From: Thermocrinis sp.
Lineage (GTDB): Bacteria; Aquificota; Aquificia; Aquificales; Aquificaceae
Assembly (NCBI GenBank): GCA_022759285.1
Contig: JAEMPM010000075.1
Location: forward strand, 1-6,966
Direction of reading: 5' to 3'
DNA: 6,966 bases
Shown: positions 1 through 6,372 of the stretch, piece by piece
Position numbering within the stretch: the first letter of the stretch is position 1
Layout: each line of letters starts with the position of its first letter
Translations under genes and position numbers: made by a program
Notes under the pieces: generated by a model
The model's database searches: none
Told to the model about the DNA's origin: nothing
The model's input: only the letters and a program-made list of their open reading frames with translations

Positions 1-18
1 GACGTACTTAGGCTATAA
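1..18 (+). CDS. possible 3' end of an upstream gene
   Basis: Read in frame 1, the first bases give Asp-Val-Leu-Arg-Leu followed by three consecutive TAA codons (16-18, 19-21, 22-24). Tandem stops are sometimes seen after well-expressed genes, so this could be the tail of a same-strand gene mostly outside the window. Frame 3 hits TAG at 9-11. Frame 2 stays open to TAG at 38-40, which would overlap gyrA. Only five codons are visible, so coding cannot be established. The same bases also contain a TATAAT, and the two readings compete. Confidence 0.15.
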   Translation, partial: DVLRL

Positions 19-19
19 T
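14..19 (+). promoter_or_regulatory. candidate -10 box for gyrA
   Basis: An exact TATAAT lies 9 bases (8 intervening) before the gyrA GTG. No TG extension precedes it, and the -35 position would fall outside the window. If it is used, transcription would start at about 25-28, leaving almost no 5' leader. The stretch is AT-rich (TATAATAATAA), so the match could be chance or part of a run of stop codons. Confidence 0.35.
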
Positions 20-27
20 AATAATTT

Positions 28-2298
28 GTGGAAATCCTAGAGATTCCCATAGAGGAAGAGGTCAAGCAGTCCTACATAGACTACGCAATGTCTGTTATTG
101 TGGGGAGGGCTATTCCTGATGTTAGGGATGGGTTAAAGCCTGTTCAGAGAAGGATACTCTATGCTATGCACGATATGGGGCTCACGCCCGACAAGGGCTT
201 TGTGAAAAGCGCAAGGATCGTGGGTGCAGTTCTTGGACATTTCCATCCTCACGGGGATCAGGCAGTTTATGAAACCTTAGTCAGAATGGCTCAGGACTTT
301 GTAATGAACTATCCGCTCATTGTTGGGCAGGGGAACTTTGGCTCTATAGACGGAGACCCTCCCGCCGCTATGAGATACACGGAAGCCAAGCTTTCTAAGT
401 ATGCGGTTCTTATGTTGGAAGACATAGACAAGGACACAGTAGATTTTGTTCCCAACTTCGACGGTTCTACCCTTGAGCCTACTGTCCTTCCATCCAAGTT
501 TCCTAACCTTTTGTGTAATGGTGCATCGGGCATAGCGGTAGGACTTGCCACCTCTATACCTCCTCATAATCTGAAGGAAGTCTGCACTGCCCTGATAGAG
601 CTCGCCAAAAATCCAGATATAGATACAAAGGAGATAATGAAATACATAAAAGGACCGGACTTTCCTACAGGGGGTGTGGTAGAAAATTACGATGAGCTTA
701 TAGAGTTCTATGAAAAGGGCAGGGGTCAAGTTAGAATAAGGGCAAAGGCGCACGTGGAAAAGCTCTCCAGTGGCAGAGAGCAGATCGTCATAACAGAAAT
801 TCCCTATCAGGTCAATAAGGCAGAACTGATAAAAAGAATGGCGGAGCTCGCCCGGGAGGGAAAGCTGAAGGAGATTTCGGACATAAGAGACGAGTCGGAC
901 AAAGAAGGACTAAGGATCGTTGTAGAGCTAAAGAGAGATGCGGATGGTTCAAAGGTTTTGGAAAAGCTTTACAAGTACACACAACTACGGAAGAATTTCC
1001 CAATAAACTTTGTAGTTCTAATAAACGGAGAGCCAAAGCAGGTGGGCATAAAGACATTGCTCTACGAATTCTTCCGCCATCGCTTGGAAGTCATTCACAG
1101 AAGGTCCAAGTACTATCTCAAAAAGGCTGAGGAAAGGCTTCATATAGTGAGGGGACTTTTGATAGCCCTTGCCCACTTGGACCAGGTGATCCAAGACATC
1201 AAAAGCTCCAAGGATACGCAGGAGGCAAGGGAAAAACTCATTAAAAAGTACTCTTTGACAGAAGTCCAGGCGAACGCAGTTTTAGACCTGAGGCTTCAAA
1301 GATTGACTTCTTTGGAAAGGCAAAAACTTGAGGAAGAAGAAAAAGAACTTTTAGAGAAGATAGAGTATTACACAAGGTTGGTGGAAAGCGAAGAGGAAAA
1401 GATCAAGGTCTTTATAGAGGAAATGTCCAATCTATCTGAGAGCTTTCCTGCGGTTAGGAGAACTTTTGTGGAGGGTGTGGGGGTTGAGCAAAAAACGGGC
1501 AGTATAACGGTTGTTGTTTTTTCTGACGGTAAGGTTATGCCTTTAACGGAGATAGAAGAGGGAGAAGTGGTCAATATTCTGGATGTGCCCTTTGATGATG
1601 GGTTGTTTATGGTTTCAAACAGGGGAAGGGTCTATTGGGTGGCTGGGCTTCAAGCCCTCCAGGGGAGCAAGGTATCCTTTAAGGAACCCGAAGAACGCCT
1701 TGTAGGTGCATTTGTTAGGTCTCAGGCAGCGGACAGACTGCTTCTGGCAACATCAGAAGGTTATGTGAAAAAAATACCCTTGGTAGATTTTGAATACAAA
1801 GCCCAAGGAACTAACATTATCAAGCTAACAGAAGATCAGGGAGATGTGGTAAAGGTACTGCAGTCTCCGGAGGAAGGGGACATCCTGATCTTTACCAAGA
1901 TGGGTAAAATCCTAAGGTTCCCTGTGGCAGAGATTTCACCCGCCACCATCGGCTCTAAAGGGGTGGTGGGCATAAAGTTGGACAAAGGGGACAAAGTGGT
2001 GGGCATGAGGGTTCTAAGAGAAGAAAAGTTCCTGTTGGTAATAACGGAAAAGGGAACGGTGCAAAAAATAGCTTCCGAGTATGTACCGAGGAAATCAAGG
2101 GGTAGCAAGGGTTTATCTATTCTCACCAGGGAGAGACTTGTGGATATTTTGCCCTTAGGGAAGGAGCAGTCCTTAGACCTTATGTTGATAACCCAAGAGG
2201 GTAGCGTTTTCTATGATAGAGTTAGGGAGGAGGAGGTGCCTTTAAACAAGGCCCAAAAGAGGTGGGACGGTAAGATCGTTAAAGTGGTGATAAAATAA
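28..2298 (+). CDS. gyrA: type IIA DNA topoisomerase subunit A (GyrA/ParC family), no GyrA box
   Basis: DNA-cleaving subunit of a GyrA2GyrB2-type cytoplasmic topoisomerase, which passes one duplex through another using ATP. The winged-helix/TOPRIM-binding core starts with a conserved block near residues 15-47 (SYIDYAMSVIVGRA). The catalytic pair is R116-Y117 in AAMRYTE, and the intercalating Ile is I169 in GASGIAVG. Residues about 365-470 form the charged coiled-coil C-gate region. The C-terminal half (about 491-756) shows six beta-pinwheel blade repeats with G-x-V/I turns near 501, 533, 577, 626, 676 and 725. The canonical QRRGGKG box is missing from the first blade. The length of 756 aa is near E. 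coli ParC (752) rather than GyrA (875). GTG at 28 is forced: TAA lies in frame at 22-24, and the next Met is residue 21, inside the conserved block. No Shine-Dalgarno sequence is visible. The family is certain; gyrase versus topoisomerase IV activity is not. Confidence 0.97.
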   Translation: MEILEIPIEEEVKQSYIDYAMSVIVGRAIPDVRDGLKPVQRRILYAMHDMGLTPDKGFVKSARIVGAVLGHFHPHGDQAVYETLVRMAQDFVMNYPLIVGQGNFGSIDGDPPAAMRYTEAKLSKYAVLMLEDIDKDTVDFVPNFDGSTLEPTVLPSKFPNLLCNGASGIAVGLATSIPPHNLKEVCTALIELAKNPDIDTKEIMKYIKGPDFPTGGVVENYDELIEFYEKGRGQVRIRAKAHVEKLSSGREQIVITEIPYQVNKAELIKRMAELAREGKLKEISDIRDESDKEGLRIVVELKRDADGSKVLEKLYKYTQLRKNFPINFVVLINGEPKQVGIKTLLYEFFRHRLEVIHRRSKYYLKKAEERLHIVRGLLIALAHLDQVIQDIKSSKDTQEAREKLIKKYSLTEVQANAVLDLRLQRLTSLERQKLEEEEKELLEKIEYYTRLVESEEEKIKVFIEEMSNLSESFPAVRRTFVEGVGVEQKTGSITVVVFSDGKVMPLTEIEEGEVVNILDVPFDDGLFMVSNRGRVYWVAGLQALQGSKVSFKEPEERLVGAFVRSQAADRLLLATSEGYVKKIPLVDFEYKAQGTNIIKLTEDQGDVVKVLQSPEEGDILIFTKMGKILRFPVAEISPATIGSKGVVGIKLDKGDKVVGMRVLREEKFLLVITEKGTVQKIASEYVPRKSRGSKGLSILTRERLVDILPLGKEQSLDLMLITQEGSVFYDRVREEEVPLNKAQKRWDGKIVKVVIK

Positions 2299-2305
2299 TA
2301 CTTTC

Positions 2306-2313
2306 AAGGAGGT
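2306..2313 (+). promoter_or_regulatory. Shine-Dalgarno sequence of tsf
   Basis: AAGGAGGT is a perfect match to the 16S rRNA anti-Shine-Dalgarno end. It lies four bases before the tsf ATG at 2318, inside the 19-base gyrA-tsf gap. It fixes the tsf start and predicts strong initiation, in contrast to gyrA and pyrH, which have no such site. Confidence 0.9.
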
Positions 2314-2317
2314 CAAG

Positions 2318-3181
2318 ATGATAAGCGCAGAGCTTATAAAACAGCTTAGAGAAATGACCGGTGCTGGTATGTTGGAATGTAAAAAGGCTTTGGAGGAAGC
2401 CCAGGGAGACATAGAAAAGGCTAAGGAAATCCTAAGGATCAGGGGGCTTGCCAAGGCTGAAAAGAAAGCGGGCAGAGAAACAAAAGAGGGTATAGTTCAG
2501 ACTTATGTCTCCGAGGATAGAAAGGTGGGCGTTATATTGGAGCTGAACTGCGAGACGGACTTTGTGGCGAGGAACGAACAGTTTGTAGAACTCTCTTTGA
2601 ACTTGGCAAAACACATTGCAAGCCTTAAAGAAAATGCCAACAAGTTTGGTAGTTTTGAGGATATCGCCCAGCAACCTTATTACGCAGACAGCACTCAGAA
2701 GGTGGAAGATATTGTTAAGTCTGCTATAGCTCGGATCGGGGAGAACATAAGGCTCAGCCGGTGGGCAAGGTTTGACGCAGAGGGCTATGTGCATACCTAT
2801 GTGCACGGTATAGGTAGGGTGGGCGTTTTGATGGAATACAAAACGGATAGGATCTCAGATGATGTGCTCAGGCTAGCTCAAGACATTATCCTTCAGATTG
2901 CAGCTATGAAGCCAGAGTTCGTCAGCATAGAAGCCATTCCTTCAGAGGTTTTGGAGAGGGAAAAGAGAATACTGGCAGAGCAAACCCGTCAGGAGGGTAA
3001 GCCGGAGCACATTATAGACAAGATCGTGGAGGGTAAGTTAAGGAAGTTTTACCAAGAGAAGGTGCTTTTGGAACAACCCTTTATAAAGGATGAGAAGAAG
3101 TCGGTCAAGCAGTATATATCTGAGAGCGGACTAAACTTTGAAGTAGTTAGGTTTGTCAGGTTTGAAGTGGGCTCCTCCTGA
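2318..3181 (+). CDS. tsf: translation elongation factor Ts
   Basis: Nucleotide exchange factor that releases GDP from EF-Tu in the cytoplasm so that EF-Tu can reload GTP. The 287 aa length matches the family (E. coli 283). The N-terminal UBA-like EF-Tu-binding domain spans about 1-55, with the family opening LIKQLREMTGAGMLECKKAL. The signature TDFVARN is at 80-86, where D81-F82 correspond to the E. coli pair inserted near the EF-Tu magnesium site. Core subdomains follow, with HGIGRVGVL (163-171) and IAAMKP (194-199). A helical stretch around 205-250 is followed by EQPFIKDEKKSV (252-263). The ATG at 2318 has an ideal Shine-Dalgarno sequence. The gene is 19 bases after gyrA and its TGA overlaps the pyrH ATG by one base, so the three are probably cotranscribed. 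The usual upstream partner rpsB is not adjacent. I see nothing broken. Confidence 0.98.
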   Translation: MISAELIKQLREMTGAGMLECKKALEEAQGDIEKAKEILRIRGLAKAEKKAGRETKEGIVQTYVSEDRKVGVILELNCETDFVARNEQFVELSLNLAKHIASLKENANKFGSFEDIAQQPYYADSTQKVEDIVKSAIARIGENIRLSRWARFDAEGYVHTYVHGIGRVGVLMEYKTDRISDDVLRLAQDIILQIAAMKPEFVSIEAIPSEVLEREKRILAEQTRQEGKPEHIIDKIVEGKLRKFYQEKVLLEQPFIKDEKKSVKQYISESGLNFEVVRFVRFEVGSS

Positions 3182-3183
3182 TG
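3179..3183 (+). promoter_or_regulatory. tsf stop / pyrH start overlap (TGATG)
   Basis: TGA (3179-3181) and ATG (3181-3183) share one base. The bases before the ATG read CTCCTCCTG, the complement of a Shine-Dalgarno motif rather than one. pyrH initiation is therefore likely by ribosomes terminating on tsf. The overlap is seen directly; the coupling is inferred. Confidence 0.7.
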
Positions 3184-3894
3184 GAAGTCCAATATAAGCG
3201 GGTCCTTTTAAAGCTCTCTGGGGAAGCCTTTGCAGGGGATCGGGGTTACGGCATCGACCCAAACTTTTTGGAGTATATAACCGCAGAGATAAAGAGCTTG
3301 GTGGATGAAGGTGTACAGTTGGCTGTGGTTATTGGTGGGGGAAACATATTCAGAGGTATCACGGGCTTGGAAATAGGCATAGATAGAGCTACGGGAGACT
3401 ATATGGGTATGTTGGCAACGGTAATAAACGCATTAGCCCTCCAGTCAGCCTTGGAAAAGCTGAGAGGAATTCCTACCCGAGTGCTCTCTGCTATAGAAAT
3501 GCGTCAAGTGGCGGAACCATACATAAGGCGAAGGGCAATAAGGCATTTGGAAAAGGGTAGGGTGGTGATCTTCGCTGCGGGCACAGGAAATCCCTTTTTC
3601 TCCACCGATACTGCGGGTGCCCTTAGGGCTGCGGAAATATCTGCCCAACTTTTTATAAAGGCTACAAAGGTGGATGGCATATACACTGACGACCCAGTAA
3701 AAAATCCACAGGCGGAGTTTATAGATGAGATATCCTACTTGGAAACTATAAACCGAGGGATAAGGGTTATGGACCATACTGCCCTTACACTGTGTATGGA
3801 GAACAAAATTCCTATTTTAGTACTTAACATAAACAAGCCGGGAAATTTGTTAAGGGCCGTGAAGGGAGAAAAGGTCGGCTCTTTGATTAGGTAA
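3181..3894 (+). CDS. pyrH: UMP kinase (uridylate kinase)
   Basis: Bacterial-type UMP kinase of the amino acid kinase fold. It phosphorylates UMP to UDP with ATP in cytoplasmic pyrimidine nucleotide synthesis and is usually a GTP-activated, UTP-inhibited hexamer. The length of 237 aa is typical. Visible motifs are K11-L-S-G-E in the N-terminal phosphate-binding loop, VIGGGNIFRG (50-59), DRATGDYMGMLAT (68-80) in the UMP site, GTGNPFFSTDTA (134-145) and KATKVDGIYTDDP (160-172), which contacts nucleotide. The ATG shares its A with the tsf stop. No Shine-Dalgarno sequence is visible, so translational coupling is likely. In many bacteria frr follows pyrH; here the next gene is convergent, and the last 8 bases of pyrH overlap its 3' end. 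All expected motifs are intact. Confidence 0.98.
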   Translation: MEVQYKRVLLKLSGEAFAGDRGYGIDPNFLEYITAEIKSLVDEGVQLAVVIGGGNIFRGITGLEIGIDRATGDYMGMLATVINALALQSALEKLRGIPTRVLSAIEMRQVAEPYIRRRAIRHLEKGRVVIFAAGTGNPFFSTDTAGALRAAEISAQLFIKATKVDGIYTDDPVKNPQAEFIDEISYLETINRGIRVMDHTALTLCMENKIPILVLNINKPGNLLRAVKGEKVGSLIR

Positions 3895-6370
3895 GCATTT
3901 CTTCTATACTCTTTCTTGTCTCTTGAACTATCTCTTCTAAGTTCTTTCCCTCTGGGTAGATGGGTTTTCCAAAAATTACCTTTATCCTTTTAGGCTTTGG
4001 AAATTTGTCCCTTATGGACATGGATGCATAGGTACCAATTATGGCGGTGGGAACTACTGGAACTTTAAGCACTTGGCTAAGTATAGCAAACCCCTTTTTA
4101 AAGGGCAATAGGTTTCCATCTCTCGTCCTTGCACCCTCGGGGAAGATCACCACATTTCTGCCCGTTCTCAAAAGCCATGCGGTCCTTTCCATAGATTCCT
4201 TTACCTTTTTTTGTAGATCTATAGGCACCACATGGGCGAGCTTACCAAAAGTGGAGGTTATGGGATTCCTAAAGTACTCTTCCGCTCCCAAAAAGTAGGT
4301 ATTGACCGCTACAGAGGTGGGCAAGGCACTTGCCAAAACAAAGCCATCCAAATAGCTAGCATGATTGGGGGCGATTATAAAAGGTTGCTGGGGAAGATTT
4401 TCTACACCCTCCACCTCTAAGGAGTTGTATAGCTTGAAAAAGAGCTTAAGGGTGTATAGTCCTGCTAAGAAGATGGGTTGGTTGTGGTATGGGACATAGG
4501 GCTGTGCAGAAAGCAAGATTTTTTCCCAGCTTATCTCTTCCCACTGGACTTTTTGCTTTTGACTTTGCACAAAATTCAAAAGCTCTCCTACTGTGGCATA
4601 GAGGGAGAGTTCCTCTTCCTTTAACTTTATCCCAAAATTGGATTCCAAAAAAGCCAAAAGCTCCACCTTTGCCAAAGAGTCCAAGCCCAGGTCTAACTCC
4701 AAGTGGTGGGACAGTTTTACCTCCCTACCGGAGAGGGAAGAGAGAAAGTCCATCAAAAGCCTGCCCTCTTGATCTAATGGCTTTGGCTCTTCGGTTCTTT
4801 CTTCCTTTTTGCTTTCTGAGCTTTTGTAAAGCTGGGGTAATAAAAATCTTTTGAGCTTTCCAAGGCGTGTTTTGGGTAACTCTTGGGGGGAAATTTTAAA
4901 GCCCACTACCCTTTTCCAAGGGGGAAGCCTTCTGTTTACCTTATCTACCACCTCCCACCTTATGTACTCTTCCAAGTTTAAAAGCTTTAGCTCCTTTGCC
5001 TTTTCAAAATCGGGATGGATCAGGGCATATAGCATGCCGTCCATTTCCAAAACTCCCACTTCTTTGACCACAGGGCTTTCTTTCAAGAACTCCGCCTCTA
5101 ACTCTTCAGGATTTATGTTCTTTCCACTCGCTAAAACGATCAGCTCCTTTTTTCTGCCAGTGATGTAAAGGTATCCTTCCTCGTCCAAGTAGCCCAAGTC
5201 TCCAGTTAAAAGCCAACCTCCCTTAAAGGCTTTTCTTGTCTCCTCCTCCTTTTTGTAGTATCCTTGCATGACGTTTGGACCTTTTACTAGAACTTCTCCG
5301 TCTTCTGCTATCTTTACTTCCACGCCCTCTATAGGCAGACCCACAGAGCCAAGCTTTACTTTTTGGGGTGGGTTAAAGCTAACGATGGGAGAGGTCTCCG
5401 TCAGCCCGTAGCCCTCCAAAACCACAAAGCCAAGTCGGTCAAAGAACTTTGCAGTTTCTAAAGGCAGTTTTGCACCACCGCTTACCATATAACGAAGCTT
5501 ACCTCCAAAAGTTTTATGAACTTTTTTAAAGATCAACCTCCTGGTCCTTCTATCCATAACTCCGCCCAGGCTAAAGAGCAACCTACTCAAAGGATTTTCC
5601 TCTATTCTCTCTTTTAGCCTCTGATGAAGAATCTGGTAAAGCCTTGGGACACCTATTAGGATAGTGATGGAGTACTTGCGTAGTGTTTCCATGAGGGTTT
5701 CTGAGCTGAGCTTTTCCAAAAATACCACGGTGGCACCCAAGTATAGGGGCAAAAGCAAAGACACCACAAGGGGGTAAGAGTGATGGAAAGGCAACAGGGC
5801 TATGACGCTGTCTTCTTTTGATGCTACCTTTAGGCGTTCCACTCCGTGAAGGTTAGAAATAATGTTTTTAAAGCTGAGCATTACACCCTTTGGCTCACCG
5901 GTGGTGCCGGAGGTATAAAGGATCAGGGCGGTGTCCTGAAAGCTCCTGCTCATAACCTTTCCTACGGGGTTCGGAGGCACCACGCGGTCAAGATTGAGAA
6001 CGAAAGTCTTTAAACTCAAGGCTGAAATGGCTTGATGCACGTTTTCTTCGGTTTTGTTAGAGCAAACAACAAATGTGGGCTCCGTCTCTCTAAGTATGTA
6101 CTCCAGTTCTTTGGGAGAGGACATAAAATCTACAGGAACTGCAATGCCTCCTCTTTGCCATATGCCGTAGAGGCTATAGACCCACTCAGGTCTGTTTTCT
6201 GCACAGATAACTACTCTTTCTCCGGGCAGTATATCCAAATACCGAGCATAAGCCTTAGTTCCTTCAATGAGCTCTGCGTAGCTAATTTCCGTGTCTTTGT
6301 ATATTAGGGCGGTCTTCCCATAGTTCTTGGGAATTGGTATAACTATCTTTTCCTCAAGATCTATCTGCAT
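3887..6370 (-). CDS. AMP-ligase / acyl carrier / PlsC acyltransferase fusion (Aas-like)
   Basis: Three-domain lipid enzyme of 827 aa. Residues about 1-510 are an ANL-family acyl-activating ligase: P-loop YTSGTTGEPKG (152-162), YGLTETSP (321-328), TGD (389-391), GRKKEL (405-410) and the catalytic Lys K505 in PKTRLGKLKR. A charged linker (about 515-535) leads to an acyl carrier domain (about 535-603), with phosphopantetheine Ser S565 in LGLDSLAKVE. Residues about 625-827 are a 1-acylglycerol-phosphate acyltransferase: NHASYLD with H670 and D675 (the HX4D motif), FPEGAR (743-748), and the VPVVP segment (770-774). A hydrophobic stretch near 632-648 suggests membrane association. Likely role (inferred): activate free fatty acid to acyl-AMP, load its own carrier domain, and transfer the acyl group to a lysophospholipid or glycerol phosphate for membrane lipid recycling. 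E. coli Aas has the acyltransferase first and no fused carrier. The ATG overlaps the yajC stop (TAATG). Substrates cannot be read from the sequence. Confidence 0.93.
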   Translation of the reverse strand: MQIDLEEKIVIPIPKNYGKTALIYKDTEISYAELIEGTKAYARYLDILPGERVVICAENRPEWVYSLYGIWQRGGIAVPVDFMSSPKELEYILRETEPTFVVCSNKTEENVHQAISALSLKTFVLNLDRVVPPNPVGKVMSRSFQDTALILYTSGTTGEPKGVMLSFKNIISNLHGVERLKVASKEDSVIALLPFHHSYPLVVSLLLPLYLGATVVFLEKLSSETLMETLRKYSITILIGVPRLYQILHQRLKERIEENPLSRLLFSLGGVMDRRTRRLIFKKVHKTFGGKLRYMVSGGAKLPLETAKFFDRLGFVVLEGYGLTETSPIVSFNPPQKVKLGSVGLPIEGVEVKIAEDGEVLVKGPNVMQGYYKKEEETRKAFKGGWLLTGDLGYLDEEGYLYITGRKKELIVLASGKNINPEELEAEFLKESPVVKEVGVLEMDGMLYALIHPDFEKAKELKLLNLEEYIRWEVVDKVNRRLPPWKRVVGFKISPQELPKTRLGKLKRFLLPQLYKSSESKKEERTEEPKPLDQEGRLLMDFLSSLSGREVKLSHHLELDLGLDSLAKVELLAFLESNFGIKLKEEELSLYATVGELLNFVQSQKQKVQWEEISWEKILLSAQPYVPYHNQPIFLAGLYTLKLFFKLYNSLEVEGVENLPQQPFIIAPNHASYLDGFVLASALPTSVAVNTYFLGAEEYFRNPITSTFGKLAHVVPIDLQKKVKESMERTAWLLRTGRNVVIFPEGARTRDGNLLPFKKGFAILSQVLKVPVVPTAIIGTYASMSIRDKFPKPKRIKVIFGKPIYPEGKNLEEIVQETRKSIEEMLT

Positions 6371-6372
6371 TA
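6368..6372 (-). promoter_or_regulatory. yajC stop / ligase-fusion start overlap (TAATG)
   Basis: On the minus strand the yajC TAA (6370-6372) and the next gene's ATG (6368-6370) share one base. No AGGAGG lies upstream; instead there is a pure purine tract ending five bases before the TAA. The arrangement mirrors the tsf-pyrH junction and suggests coupled translation. Confidence 0.65.

Noticed and set aside
277..753. Long open frame of 158 codons antisense to gyrA
   Set aside because: It lies wholly opposite a highly conserved part of gyrA, its translation has no recognisable motif, and it is rich in the Tyr/Arg/Ser text typical of a shadow frame.
2432..2806. Minus-strand frame of 124 codons opposite tsf
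   Set aside because: Antisense to the conserved TDFVARN region, Cys/His/Pro scattered without pattern; a shadow of tsf.
3840..3960. Intrinsic terminator at the pyrH end
   Set aside because: The T/C-rich stretch after 3897 is coding sequence of the convergent gene and is not preceded by a convincing hairpin.
4489..4854. Plus-strand frame of 121 codons opposite the linker/ACP part of the lipid enzyme
   Set aside because: Pro/Ser/Leu-rich translation that mirrors Glu/Lys/Leu-rich coding on the minus strand; no family resemblance and no Shine-Dalgarno sequence.
5641..6370. Possibility that the large minus-strand gene is a plain long-chain acyl-CoA ligase
   Set aside because: The reading frame continues without interruption through a carrier domain with S565 and an acyltransferase with intact HX4D, so a simple ligase label would miss two domains.
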